Source of the DNA: Doris montereyensis
Taxonomy: Eukaryota > Mollusca > Gastropoda > Nudibranchia > Dorididae
NCBI GenBank assembly: GCA_037039925.1
Contig: JAXRKP010000392.1
Span: 157,501-221,500 of the forward strand
DNA: 64,000 nucleotides
Reading direction: 5' to 3'
The notes under the pieces were generated by a model, which saw nothing but the letters and a program-made list of their open reading frames with translations, did not search any database and was not told the DNA's origin. A program made the position numbers and the translations under genes. This document shows positions 45,501-55,872 of the stretch, one piece after another; position 1 is the first letter of the stretch; each line of letters begins with the position of its first letter.

Positions 45501-45664
45501 TTGCCACATGGATTAAAAATTTTCTTTTTTCAATTTTTTGAAATATACTTACTCTTGTCAAAAGCACAATTGTAAGCTGGTATGGCATCAAGAGATAACT
45601 GGTAGTGATCAAAATTGGGATTGATCAAATCTTTTTTCGGAACTAGATCCACAATAGCAGCCAT
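33744..45664 (-). CDS. NUDCD1: NUDCD1-like protein, 9 exons (gene span)
   Basis: NudC-domain-containing protein 1 (CML66 in human). It carries a CS/p23-like domain flanked by beta-propeller-like sequence and is thought to act with Hsp90 and the COPI/dynein NudC network. Exons on the minus strand: 45664-45553, 44643-44490, 43374-43189, 42132-41943, 40890-40706, 39408-39195, 38472-38330, 37359-37234, 34200-33744. The sum is 1767 nt, about 588 aa against 583 in human. Key matches: LYTWSQSASDVTVHL (CS domain start), ICLRHDVDGFLWQ, and IYLYRQ followed by VAKQQV near the C-terminus. Frame slips of one base are needed at the exon 2 end, the exon 5 end, in exon 7 and in exon 9. Splice sites are intact. 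Convergent with the AFG3L2-like gene, with 3.5 kb between stop codons. Confidence 0.92.
34283..34554 (-). mobile_element. SINE family B, near full length
   Basis: CCCTCAAGGCCATTACGGCC through GGTGATAATAATCACCCCCT to TTTGAACCCGGGACCTCATG (B box) and GGCCAGCGACACCA. Sense-oriented in NUDCD1 intron 8. Confidence 0.85.
34575..34735. repeat. 31-bp tandem repeat, about five units
   Basis: GACACAATACTATTGAGATG, AGTTTTAGCGT; NUDCD1 intron 8. Confidence 0.9.
34745..36000 (-). other. NUDCD1 intron 8, middle: AGATCT-rich, no gene
   Basis: Unique AT-rich sequence. From 35,340 to 35,760 it is dense in degenerate TAGATCT/TCTAGA hexamers. Confidence 0.5.
36010..36970. repeat. GTA trinucleotide array with higher-order unit, about 960 bp
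   Basis: Blocks of GTA separated by AATAGTCGAAGTG or AATAGTTGAAGTG at roughly 25-45-base spacing. In NUDCD1 intron 8, about 260 bases from exon 8. Confidence 0.95.
37234..37359 (-). CDS. NUDCD1: NUDCD1-like exon 8
   Basis: 42 codons, phase 0 both ends. Encodes KPYNSQMLEECDAVEGDGIL and RIDGETHQISHK, matching human QELEECDIF and RFDGNTLKTTHV. Donor GTTATT is weak but in phase. Confidence 0.9.
37615..38235. repeat. irregular 30-35-bp minisatellite
   Basis: AATTCCTTTTCCAGGAGAAT, TTAGGAGA, alternating with TTCCTTTTCTAGGAGATTTT, AGAAGAC. Two alternating half-units suggest a dimeric period. NUDCD1 intron 7. Confidence 0.9.
38330..38472 (-). CDS. NUDCD1: NUDCD1-like exon 7, one base extra
   Basis: Encodes LEVSLQKVEEGTWSTVVEGD, then after a one-base slip RAEHIEAIHERLAHLTSENW. 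The slip falls in the AAA run at 38391-38393. Matches human AERLMHLTSEE. Confidence 0.9.
38782..39032 (-). mobile_element. SINE family B, near full length
   Basis: CCTTCAGGCCAATACAGCCC through GACTCGAATCTGGGAGCTCA (B box) to the head. In NUDCD1 intron 6. Confidence 0.85.
39195..39408 (-). CDS. NUDCD1: NUDCD1-like exon 6 (CS domain)
   Basis: Encodes ESTTTLYTWSQSASDVTVHL, then TIPEGITKANLNITIGSDSL and EIDASTWTLDGR: the CS/p23-like fold that defines NudC-family proteins (human LYYWQQTEDDLTVTIRLP). Phases 1 in, 2 out. Confidence 0.96.
39625..39915 (+). mobile_element. SINE family B with duplicated 3' segment
   Basis: AAGTGGCCCAGTGTTTAGTC head, B box GGTCGATTCC, AAAACCTGCTTCAGGCTAGT. A 32-base block (GTAGAAAGTGGGATATGC and following) is repeated twice near 39,829-39,895. 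In NUDCD1 intron 5, antisense. Confidence 0.8.
40015..40385 (+). mobile_element. non-LTR retrotransposon 3' fragment (copy R4)
   Basis: Encodes RRLCWFGHVVRGKARTRINA and RPRGRPPQRWFDKIREQC, the same C-terminal motifs as R3 but a different subfamily. Lies in NUDCD1 intron 5, antisense to the gene. Confidence 0.75.
40706..40890 (-). CDS. NUDCD1: NUDCD1-like exon 5
   Basis: Encodes VNGKIWVVERRRRLEGSRPV, then TYACLEKTGTGIHIASQRIY, aligning with the YEIIKRDILRGKSVPHYAAI region. The exit phase is one base short of what exon 6 needs, so a one-base error near the 3' end is likely. Confidence 0.88.
41265..41935. repeat. 35-bp minisatellite, about 19 units
   Basis: CTTGACCTAAGCATGCCTAT, CATAAACATGTATTC. 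It fills NUDCD1 intron 4 right up to the exon 4 donor, the last unit ending at 41,935. Confidence 0.95.
41943..42132 (-). CDS. NUDCD1: NUDCD1-like exon 4
   Basis: Encodes LLLTEEISTSGAAIQLLDSA, then CLVASVEEVEGETKEKHRSP and ITILSWITLAS. Aligns with the LLNAEEHSIATLLLRIE region. Acceptor TTTCAG, donor GTAGGT, phase 1 exit. Confidence 0.9.
42533..42603. repeat. AT microsatellite
   Basis: About 70 bases of AT in NUDCD1 intron 3. Confidence 0.95.
43189..43374 (-). CDS. NUDCD1: NUDCD1-like exon 3
   Basis: 62 codons, phase 0 both ends. Encodes SDSLFQVPNASDLRLSPTRF and GVDTLYIIETGQRSTQNKWK, corresponding to the first propeller-like blades (human GTGRLYVIGTGER). Acceptor TTTAG, donor GTAGGT. Confidence 0.92.
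43447..43742 (-). mobile_element. SINE family A, nearly full length
   Basis: Minus orientation, from tail (TTTTATTTGATTTG) to GGAGGCAGACACCTTGC; the last bases of the head are missing. In NUDCD1 intron 2, in the gene's sense orientation. Confidence 0.8.
44490..44643 (-). CDS. NUDCD1: NUDCD1-like exon 2
   Basis: Encodes LDTAKPSESSFTSHHAKLF, then SLHNHLFSDPHSD, aligning with the HAFGMYNYL region of the family. Acceptor TTTTCAG, donor GTATGA. The exit phase is one base off relative to exon 3, possibly a missing A in CCAAAG. Confidence 0.75.
44650..45552 (-). other. NUDCD1 intron 1: nothing recognised
   Basis: No repeat found. A 50-codon open stretch on the minus strand near 44,830-44,990 ends at GTAATT, but it does not match the family and its phase does not fit, so I do not call it an exon. 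Confidence 0.4.
45553..45664 (-). CDS. NUDCD1: NUDCD1-like exon 1 (start codon)
   Basis: Starts MAAIVDLVPKKDLINPNFDH, then YQLSLDAIPAYNCAFDK, matching the human N-terminal pattern LLDPRFEGYKLSL. Good ATG context (A at -3 after ATC, G at +4). Donor GTAAGT; phase 1 joins exon 2 correctly. Confidence 0.9.
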
Positions 45665-45837
45665 GATGATAGAAACAACAAGAGTGACTTCCCTTTCAAA
45701 GCTTTGAAAAAAAAAACAAACGTGTTTCATGTTATAGAAATTGTCTTCAAATTCTTCAATATCACCAACCGGTACAGCGACAAATAGAAACTACACAGCG
45801 AAGTTCTGGGGTCTATCTATGCATCGTCCATTGCGGT

Positions 45838-45848
45838 CACGTGCCAAT
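45838..45848 (-). promoter_or_regulatory. possible promoter motif: E-box next to CCAAT
   Basis: CACGTG (45838-45843) abutting CCAAT on the plus strand, about 175 bases upstream of the NUDCD1 start codon. The E-box is palindromic. No TATA box is evident. Position and pairing suggest a promoter element. Confidence 0.3.
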
Positions 45849-46361
45849 GGTGTTTACATCGGTTGGCAAGGCCGATGCGTGTACTGTTAGTACAGACCTG
45901 GAAGAAGACTTAGATTTTGTTTTACGTTCACTGATATTACTTGTTCGCTTTGAGTTGAGCTCATTCGAAAAAAATGTCAAGGCATTTTACTGCTTTTACA
46001 TGTTTTAACTCCTCTGACCAGGAGTGTAACAAAACCTGTGATTTTCAAAGTAGGTTGCACAAAAGGGTAGTTCATATGGTCTTTGGTTGCATGTATCAAG
46101 AGATTAGATCTAGATCTAGAGTAGATCTAGATCTAGATCTACATTTCAAGCTCACGGAGTACAGTGTCTTATGTTGGTAATTTTACTGGTAGGTGGATTT
46201 GGTGCGTATTGTTTCATTGGAGATTGAAGGAACTAGATCTGGTAGTTATGACTTGAAATCATAAACTAATACAAGCTTTTACCATATTAGATCTAATCTC
46301 TCATTCGGAATTTTCCTTACTCAGCAGGGAGTTTGCGTCAGTGGTGAGCACACTATACATG

Positions 46362-46500
46362 CCCAGACTGCCCTGTAAACAGCCAAGGGATCTTTAACGT
46401 GCACGGAGTGTTTTGATATGTACCAGGATCTCCTTCTTAACGTCCATCTCAGATGGACTGGTTGTCGATCCACCTACCTGGACAGTGACGGGGGGGGGTG
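46362..46500 (-). mobile_element. SINE family A, internal fragment
   Basis: Matches CTGTAAACAGCCAAGGGATC through GATCCACCTACCTGGAC of family A in minus orientation. Confidence 0.75.
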
Positions 46501-46995
46501 GTGGGGTGGATTAAGTGAAGGAAAATGAAAAAATAGTTCCACCATAAATTTGGTGATCTCTTGGTGAATTAATTACCAGATGAAGGAGTGGAAATGAAAG
46601 CAAAGGAGTAGGACTTACCTGCAGCCCCACCAACCATCATATATCCTCATGTAATAAACTATATTATAAGATTATAGCCCTACATGTATCAACTTGTTGC
46701 CTTACTTTATGACGCCCCCCCCAACACCTCCTTCCTGTCATAGCCTCCCGAAAGACACAGGTCTCAGGAGGCTAATAATTGATTGCAGCAAGCAGGATCT
46801 ACATCCCTCCCCCTTCTCCGTGTGCGTTCACAACTGCCACCTTTGATTAGAAAATAACAAGTCCTAGTGGAAGTGAAAAAGTTAATAATAATTCATACTA
46901 CATGTACTACTGTAAATTTGAATCGAAGCCACGTTACACAGATCCATACAATTATTGTACATATTTATTATGGTCCCTTTCATGTTGTTAAACTT

Positions 46996-47234
<239 letters not shown>

Positions 47235-47529
47235 CAGTGAATAGCATACATTTCAGTGCCCTTTACAATGACACCATTATACTGACTTGTTCTCATAGTC
47301 ATGAACACGATTTATTTAATCTGTATACTTGACAATGTCCATGAAGGTATTTTTTTCAATAACAAGGGGGGACTATGATAGACACAAATGAAACCATCGG
47401 CAGCATAAGTCATGGTTAATTCCGTGATTCGGTGGCGGATAAACATTGTCAACACCTCTGGCACGGGACATGGGGGAAGGAATGAGAAAGTGCCATATAG
47501 TATATAGGTCCCAGTATTACATGTATATA

Positions 47530-47771
47530 TACTAGGATATTGATACTAATATTGATGATTGTAATAATATTGATAATAATAATATAGTAAGAATAATGAT
47601 AATAATATATTATTGATAATAATACATGAATGTAATATTAATAATAATAAAAACAATAATAATATTCATATTAATATTATGATGATAATGATAATAATAA
47701 TGATAATAATAATGATGATCATAATAATAATAATGATGATAATATTAATAATAATAATAATAACAATAAAA

Positions 47772-47852
<81 letters not shown>

Positions 47853-47926
47853 GTGGTGCTAATGATTATAATACAACAATATAATATTTTAGAATTAAAA
47901 TATATAATAATAATAATATAATAATG

Positions 47927-47975
<49 letters not shown>

Positions 47976-48003
47976 TAATAATAATAAAGTAATAATAATT
48001 ATT
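47530..48003. repeat. AAT trinucleotide microsatellite
   Basis: AAT/GAT units in two blocks around a short unique segment at 47,850-47,900. Confidence 0.95.
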
Positions 48004-49200
48004 CGTGTAAGAGGAAACGAGAGAATTTGACGAATAGATACATGGGAAAGACAGACAGAGGAAAACTGGATGTAGATGGAAGTGATATTTTCCATCCCAC
48101 TGTTTTGTTCTTCTCGTCTTTGAATCGACCCATTAAAATTTATCTGGAAGTCTTCGGTTTAAGTTTATGTAAACTCCAATCACGAATCTTACTTTAAATA
48201 TGTATGTAAACACATTTCCCCCTTTGACAAAAGTAATGTTTGGGAGAAGATTAAAAAAACTGAAACTTTCCCTCAGGAAATGAAAAACGAATTACTGACG
48301 AGAGAAACCAGTTTGAGTGCAGATTGTATTGGATTTCTCGATCAGGCAGCTGGATAAGGTAAATATTTATAAGCCACTTTTTTTCATTGTTGTGAAAGAT
48401 CTAGCTTTAGATATCTAGCTCTAGATCTAGATCTGGGTTTTGATTTTTAGATCAAGATTTGGATTCTATCATGATATATATTATAATCATATCTCGATTG
48501 TTATCTGGCCAAGAATAGGGATCAAATCTAGATCTAGATCTAGATAAATATAATAATTAGATTTCTAGATCTAGATCTAGATCTAGATCCTCTTAATTCA
48601 ACATGAGAGCACCACTTATGGTGGGCCAGCAAACAGAGTGAAAGTGTATCAAAGCAGCTCTTGATTCCATGATCCTTGTGTTGGTTTGTACATATATATG
48701 AAATTATATGAATAGTGGTTGGGCAGAAGTAGAAGCATTTCTTCTAAAATATAGAAAAGTTTAAGTTTTAAGGTTTAACCAGGCCGCAAACGGCCTCACA
48801 CTAACCAGCCAGCTGTGTTTATCCAACCCAAACCCAGCAGTCCACTAACTGCTTCTCATTGTTCAAGCTGGGCAAACCTGGCCGTGGATAACACCTTCTC
48901 TTTCAACAATTAGATTGGCTAGTCCAACCTATTTTTTATAAATTTATTTTAAGTAGTACTGTGTTTTCTTTGCTTTATTTTTATCACCAATTGTGTGGTC
49001 ATGGACTGTTACAATAGTGACACAGAGAAATAGAGAGAATCATTTTCCTCATACCACCGATCATAAAGCACACAGGAAGCTTAGAAAATGTAAACACACA
49101 TGCCGGCGATCTGATTGCTGGGAAGAAGTTGAATCTAGGTCAGGGTCTTCTGGTCAGGGAATCTACGCACTAATGAGTTAACATACATCTTTCCATACTT
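48004..49200. other. no gene seen; AGATCT hexamer clusters
   Basis: TAGATCTAGATCTAGATCT runs at 48,400-48,435 and 48,525-48,590. The rest is unique with no convincing coding frame. Confidence 0.5.

Positions 49201-49202
<2 letters not shown>

Positions 49203-49253
<51 letters not shown>
49203..49253. repeat. CT microsatellite
   Basis: About 50 bases of CT joined to a SINE A fragment. Confidence 0.95.
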
Positions 49254-49255
<2 letters not shown>

Positions 49256-49257
49256 CT

Positions 49258-49327
49258 CTCGGCACACAGGATCTCCTTTTTATCAACCGTCTCTGATGGG
49301 ACTTGGTGTCGATCTATCTACCTGAGA
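49258..49327 (-). mobile_element. SINE family A, short fragment
   Basis: Contains GGATCTCCTTTTTATCAACC and GATGGGACTTGGTGTCGAT in minus orientation, joined directly to the CT microsatellite. Confidence 0.65.
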
Positions 49328-49329
49328 TG

Positions 49330-50257
49330 GCAATATGTCATGTCGGTTCATGGCAATCTTGACATCTTATGTCTGATACGTCTCTACGCTATGTTTTCTC
49401 ACTTCAGTAATCGATCCCAGTTTCTGTCGTCTGTTCCAAAGTGGGTGCAGACCGATTGCATCGAAGTAATAATTTTTCAGTCTTCTTCCTTTTGGTCAGA
49501 CGATGTTTGTTGTCCGTTGCTCACCAACAGGGAGGTAGAAAGAAGCGTTGAACACGGTAATTATGTAAGTGGCAAAACGTCTGTAGCTGCCCAAAATAGG
49601 CGGAGACATCTCAATAATCGCCAATCACCGATGATGAAATGATCCCGATTTCAGTACAATGGCAGTGATGACATGTAAATTTGTGAAATTCTAAAGATAT
49701 ACTAAATGCATTCTATATTCTTAGATTTTACTGAATTAAGTTTTGCGGTTCTTCTATCATGCCTATTGCACTAAACTGTTTAAAATTGATCTTTCATTCA
49801 TATCAAAATTGGTTCAAAATTATAGATTTTATGCAGGAAAATGATTTTGATTCACATTTTCCAAAAGAATTTCTAAATTAAATTGTTTGTATTATTTTTG
49901 TTTTGAGATTGCCTGAGAGAGGAGCATGCCTTAGGCAATCTGACCACTGACATCCTTAGTGTTTATATCCAGCTGGCCCTTAAGGAGTGAAAGCGGACAA
50001 AGCGAGCTGAGCGAGGCACGTTGGTTCCGGAAGAAATTTCACACCTTTCTGGGTACTACTAGACTATTTTTAGTACTAAATACGATCTAGTACAAAATCA
50101 TTGAATTTATAAATAAATGAACTCTATCTTTGAACAGAATAATTACAGTCCAAATCTCATCAAAATCGGATGATAAATAGGAATTTTACGATAAAGAATT
50201 AAAATTCTATTCTATAACTAACGACAAAAACGTAAATTAGAAAATTTTCAACGAAAT
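49330..50257. other. no gene seen
   Basis: Unique AT-rich sequence. A small hairpin (GATTGCCT / AGGCAATC, 49,908-49,941) is the only structure noticed. Confidence 0.4.
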
Positions 50258-50386
50258 GAAGGATCCTCTTACTTGGACCAGTTTGATGGGGGTGGGGGGT
50301 GGTATTAAAAACAACTCGAGAGCACGATCTCACAATCTTTTGGTTGAGAGGCAGACACCTTGCCTCTGGACCAAGGCGGTTGGTGG
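50258..50386 (-). mobile_element. SINE family A, head fragment
   Basis: TTACTTGGACCAG, then GAGAGGCAGACACCTTGCCT and CTGGACCAAGG, the minus-strand head of family A. Confidence 0.65.
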
Positions 50387-50589
50387 TGCTAGGTATTACG
50401 TTTTTTTGCATCTTATTATTCACCTTCAATTCACCTTGAGATCATGACATATATATATATGAAGTAAAAAAGGAAAATAAGTCACACTCTCAAAATCGAG
50501 TGTAGGGTAATTAGGAGCAGAGTCCTGATTTATCTAGGCAGTACAATATAATGTGGTAGTTTGTCATTGCTTTCTATGCCGCCTTTGCT

Positions 50590-50727
50590 GTTGTCGTCTG
50601 AATAGACCTAGCTTCCCATTTCGCTGCTGGGTCGACAGGAGGGCTAGAAAATTTTCCTAGACTGGGAATGGAACCCTGGCCTCCTGGGTGGTAGTCAGAC
50701 GCTCTACTGGCTGAGCTACCGGCGCAT
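50590..50727 (-). mobile_element. third tRNA-derived SINE type
   Basis: Minus strand reads GCGCCGGTAGCTCAGCCAGT, AGAGCGTCTGACTACCACCC and GGTTCCATTCC: A-box and B-box of a tRNA-Lys/Val-like head, followed by an unrelated body. Not an intact tRNA gene: the B box is mutated and no acceptor stem closes. Confidence 0.55.
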
Positions 50728-50809
50728 GGCACGGTGGACAGGGTGAATTCTAATGAGAACCAAAACAAATCTCCTCCTCTTCGGGCTCCTCCACACAGCT
50801 GTCTTGTGG

Positions 50810-51110
50810 GTTGCATGTGTTGCTGTTAGGTCCTACTTCTTTCCTTTTACTAACCATTTGTCTTGTCTTTCCTTTTACTCTCTCACTAATCATTTGTCTT
50901 GTCTTTCCTTTTACTCTCTCACTAACCTTTTGTCTTGTCTTTCCTCTTAATTCACCCTGAGATCAATGCATTAAATATCATATAATACGGAGGAGCCACA
51001 GTGGAGTGAAGTCAAAGGCGAAATATAACAATGAGTGACAACTCGACTAATAAAGACAGAACAAATATTATATAGTGTGGACGGGGGAAATTGCATGAAA
51101 CAAGCAAACA
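50810..51110 (+). repeat. dispersed repeat C, interrupted copy
   Basis: The pyrimidine block is triplicated (TTTCCTTTTACTCTCTCACT units, 50,838-50,945), then TTCCTCTTAATTCACCCTGA. It is interrupted by the inverted 22.4-kb-type element (50,996-51,068), then GTGGACGGGGGAAATTGCAT completes it. Confidence 0.6.
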
Positions 51111-51187
51111 AACAAACATTTAAATGAAATCATTTCCCCATCTTGTTGCCTCACACTACTCGAGTGGTAAGCCTTGGTTGTCTCGGA

Positions 51188-51218
<31 letters not shown>

Positions 51219-51680
51219 TTGTGCGTGTGAGCTTACATATCGACAAAGGCGTAAAACGGGAAATCATACAACATTAGTCGACTTTTTTTTTTTTTATCTC
51301 CATTGATGTGCATGTAGGCACACACACAAAGGACACTTTAAGATGACTTTATTATCTCCCTTGTGGTACATGTATTTATGCATAACAAACACACATGCGT
51401 GCACATATACAGCCACGTATATACACAAACAAATACACACACACACACACACTCATTCACAGCGTGTACAAAGCGCAATATGCATACATCTTCATATTAC
51501 ATGTTATAAATTAAGGTTACGATAAGTTTTCATCTATGATGTAAATATTTAACACCGAATAAAATCAAATCAAGGGGCAATTTTACGCCATCTATAAGTA
51601 TTAAATGGCACTATACATATTAATATTATGTATGTATGTTGCATAGCTCTAGAGGTGAAAGATTGTATATGTGAGAGGGG

Positions 51681-51933
<253 letters not shown>

Positions 51934-52344
51934 AGATTTTCTAGGCACACCAGAAAGCTGAGTACTGGTCCCAAGATATCCCTGGCCCCGGTTCCCTCTC
52001 CTCGCCCACCCCCACCGTTGTTGTCTGACCCAAATTCCTTTGTGTGGAAATACTCGATTACTCTCGTTTCATGGTGTATGGTGTAATAGTAGCAAACTAA
52101 TGGTGTCAGTATTAATAGCACTTATCATTGGTGAAGCTCAGCTCTCAGTTGTCTGTTGCGAGATAGGTTACCAGGACATGGTATGATTTCATTTAAGCTC
52201 TAACTTGATGAACTCTAAGTTGCAAAGTTCAAAGTCCGGAGTCTGACCGGTGGCTGACAGGCAGTCGAGGTCTAAGTGGAAGGGCTGCTGGTGTTTGTTC
52301 GGTTCCCCCCTCCCCTCCCCTCCTTTTCCGTGGCCTTTAAGGGG

Positions 52345-52668
52345 AACTGGGGGTAGTCCACGGTCGCAGATTCGCAACCAAAAGGTCGTAGGTTCGTGCC
52401 CGACAGTTTGAAATATTTTTCTTGTTTTTTTTTTGGTTGTATGTGGATCGCCACTGTCTTAATTATATCGGAGAGGGACAATACTATAGGAGTGAGGCCC
52501 TGTGTGCATAATATTACTAACATCACAATATTCTATGCTGATTAAAGATCTCTTGGTTGTTTATAGGAAAGACCAAACTAAGCAAAAACCACAAACAAAC
52601 AAACCCATTAGTAAACAACAAAATCCTACCAAAAAGCCCGAGACCACACCAGTTGTGCATGTTGGTGA
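52345..52668 (+). mobile_element. SINE family A, diverged copy
   Basis: GGTAGTCCACGG head with GGTTCGTGCCC B-box variant, then TTAAAGATCTCTTGGTTGTT and CCCGAGACCACACCAGTTGT near the tail. A short CAAA-rich insertion interrupts it near 52,590-52,615. Confidence 0.65.
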
Positions 52669-52774
52669 AAGATGTCGTGTTGAGGGAGTCGCTGTTTAAA
52701 AAAAATAAATCTACACCGGTACAGTTGCTGTAGTTCTTCTTCATTTACCAGTTGCCATTCTACCGTCCGGTGTA

Positions 52775-53345
52775 TGGGGGCGCTGTCGTTTTGTCTGCTA
52801 TTGAGTGTATGGGGGCGCTGTCGTTTTTGTCTGCTATTGGGTGTATGGGGGCGCTGTCGGTTTTGTCTGCTATTGGGTGTATGGGGGCGCTGTCGGTTTT
52901 GTCTGCTATTTGGTGTTTGGAGGCGCTGTCGTTTTGTCTGCTGTTGGGTGTATTGGGGGCGCTGTAGTTTTGTCTGCTATTGGGTGTATGGGGGCGCTGT
53001 CGTTTTGTCTGCTATTGGGTGTATGGGGGCGCTGTCGGTTTTTGTCTGCTATTGGGTGTATGGAGGGCGCTGTCGTTTTGTCTGTTATTGGGAGTATGGG
53101 GGGCTCTGTTTTGTCTTGATTGGGTGCTTCGAGATTTGATTTCGTTTTACCCACATCCACAACTATGGTGGGCGCTGTCGTTTTGTAGGATTAATTTGGT
53201 GTATGGAGGCGCTGTCGGTTTTGTCTGGTGCTATTTGGTGTATGGAGACACGTAGTTTTGTCTGCTATTTGTAATGGGGGCGCTGTCGTTTTTGTCTGCT
53301 ATTGGGTGTATGGGGGCGCTGTCCGGACTGCCTTGCTACAGCCTG
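52775..53345. repeat. 35-37-bp minisatellite, about 14 units
   Basis: GTGTATGGGGGCGCTGTCGT, TTTGTCTGCTATTGG. GC-richer than the surroundings. Interrupted near 53,125-53,175 by a SINE A tail fragment (TTACCCACATCCACAACTAT) and preceded by a SINE A copy. Confidence 0.93.
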
Positions 53346-53459
53346 GCTGTCGTTTTAACTTTTGGGTGTATGGGGGCTCTGTCGTTTGAAAGATGTGCCT
53401 CGGGATTTGATTTATTTTACCCACATCCACAACTAAGGTGGTCTAAACAGCACTTTTTT

Positions 53460-53985
53460 AGAATTAATTTATCATGTCCGGACTGCCTTGTAAACAGCCT
53501 GGATGTCTTTAACTTTAACACGTCATGTCCGGACTGCCTTGTAAACAGCCTGGCTGTCTTTAACTTTAACACGTCATGTCCGGACTGCCTTGTAAACAGC
53601 CTGGGTGTCTTTAACTTTAACACGTCATGTCCGGACTGCCTTGTAAACAGCCTGGCTGTCTTTAACTTTAACACGTCATGTCCGGACTGCCGTAAACAGC
53701 CTGGCTGTCTTTAACTTTAACACGTCATGTCCGGACTGCCTTGTAAACAGCCTGGGTGTCTTTAACTTTAACACGTCATGTCCGGACTGCCTTGTAAACA
53801 GCCTGGCTGTCTTTAACTTTAACACGTCATGTCCGGACTCCCATTGTAAACAGACTGGGTGTCTTTAACTTTAACTTTAACACGTCATGTCCGGACTGCC
53901 TTGTAAACAGCCTGGCTGTCTTTAACTTTAACACGTCATGTCCGGACTGTTGCAAACAGCCTGGGTGTCTTTAACTTTATCAACT
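53460..53985. repeat. 51-bp minisatellite derived from SINE A, about 10 units
   Basis: CACGTCATGTCCGGACTGCC, TTGTAAACAGCCTGGCTGTC, TTTAACTTTAA. This is the minus-orientation SINE A segment GGACTGCCCTGTAAACAGCC ... ATCTTTAACGTGCAC. A SINE A tail fragment (53,400-53,445) precedes it. Confidence 0.95.
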
Positions 53986-54125
53986 TTGGTGTAACAGTCC
54001 CATCGAACACCGATGTAAAAGGCCTTCCCGTGTGCACATCACAACACTGTCATCTAAAGATCCATAGGCTATTTAAACGGCTGTTCGGGTAAAATCTTAA
54101 AATTTATCAACTCCGACATCATCTA
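53986..54125 (+). mobile_element. SINE family A body leading into a satellite
   Basis: CAGTCCCATCGAACACCGAT, TTCCCGTGTGCACATCACAA and GATCCATAGGCTATTTAAAC match the plus orientation of family A. Its terminal segment is then amplified in the following array. Confidence 0.75.
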
Positions 54126-55872
54126 AAGTGTGTGGGGGAACGGAAACTGAGATCATCTAAACTGTGATAGAATGTGGGGAAATTGAAAATGAGATCATCT
54201 AAACTGTGCACTAATGAAACTGAGATCATCTTAAGTGTGAATGTGGGTAAATGAAACTGAGATCATCTAAACTGTGTGTGGGTAAAATGAAACTGAGATC
54301 ATCTAAACTGTGCACGTATGAAACTGAGATCATCTAAAGTGTGCAATGTGGGTAAAAATGAAACTGAGATCATCTAAAGTGTGAATGTGGGTAAAATGAA
54401 ACTGAGATCATCTAAACTGTGAATGGGTAAAATGAAACTGAGATCATCTAAAGTGTGAATGTGGGTAAAATGAAACTGAGATCATCTAAAGTGTGAATGT
54501 GGGTAAAATGAAACTGAGATCATCTAAAGTGTGAATGTGGGTAAAATGAAACTGAGATCATCTAAACTGTGAATGTGGGTAAATGAAACTGAGATCATCT
54601 AAACTGTGCATGTGGGTAAATGAAACTGAGATCATCTAAAGTGTGAATGTGGGTAAAATGAAACTGAGATCATCTAAAGTGTGAATGTGGGTAAAATGAA
54701 ACTGAGATCATCTAAAGTGTGAATGTGGGTAAAATGAAACTGAGATCATCTAAAGTGTGAATGTGGGTAAAATGAAACTGAGATCATCTAAAACTGTGGG
54801 TAAAATGAAACTGAGATTATCTAAACTGTGAATGTGGGTAAAATGAAACTGAGATCATCTAAAGTGTGAATGTGGGCAAAATGAAACTGAGATCATCTAA
54901 AGTGTGAATGTGGATAAAATGAAACTGAGATCATCTAAAGTGTGAATGCACGTAAATGAAACTGAGATCATCTAAACTGTGAATGTGGAGTAAAAATGAA
55001 ACTGAGATCATCTAAACTGTGAATGTATGAAACTGAGATCATCTAAACTGTGCACGTATGAAACTGAGATCATCTAAACTGTGCAATGTGGATATGAAAC
55101 TGAGATCATCTAAAGTGTGAATGTGGATAAAATGCACGTATGAAACTGAGATCATCTAAAGTGTGAATGTGGATAAAATGAAACTGAGATCATCTAAAGT
55201 GTGAATGTGGATAAAATGAAACTGAGATCATCTAAACTGTGCACGTATGAAACTGAGATCATCTAAACTGTGCACGTATGAAACTGAGATCATCTAAAGT
55301 GTGAATGTGGATAAAATGAAACTGAGATCATCTAAAGTGTGAATGTGAGTAAAATGAAACTGAGATCATCTAAAACGTGCACGTGGATAAAATGAAACTG
55401 AGATCATCTAAAGTGTGCACGTGGGTAAAATGAAACTGAGATCATCTAAAACGTGCACGTAAAATGCAAACTGAGATCATCTAAAGTGTGAATGTGGGAT
55501 AAAATGAAACTGAGATCATCTAAAGTGTGAATGTGGGTAAAATGAAACTGAGATCATCTAAAGTGTGCACGTGGGTAAAATGAAACTGAGATCATCTAAA
55601 GTGTGCACGTGGGTAAAATGAAAACTGAGATCATCTAAAGTGTGCACGTGGGTAAAATGAAACTGAGATCATCTAAAACGTGCACGTGGGTAAAATGCAA
55701 ACTGAGATCATCTAAACTGTGCACTTGGGTAAAATGAAACTGAGATCATCTAAACTGTGCACGTGGGTAAAATGAAACTGAGATCATCTAAACTGTGCAC
55801 TTGGGTAAAATGAAAACTGAGATCATCTAAAATGTGCACTTGGGTAATATGAATACTGAGATCAAATCGAAT
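54125..55872. repeat. 38-bp minisatellite derived from the SINE A 3' end, about 45 units
   Basis: AAACTGAGATCATCTAAAGT, GTGAATGTGGGTAAAATG; variants with GTGCACGTGGG and short units. It corresponds to the SINE A end CCGAGATCACCTTAGTTGTG, GATGTGGGTAAAATC. The array closes with GAGATCAAATCGAATCGAAG, resembling the SINE tail. Confidence 0.95.

Noticed and set aside
50640..50727. Candidate tRNA-Lys or tRNA-Val gene.
   Set aside because: B box mutated to GGTTCCATTCC and no paired acceptor stem. Kept as a SINE head.
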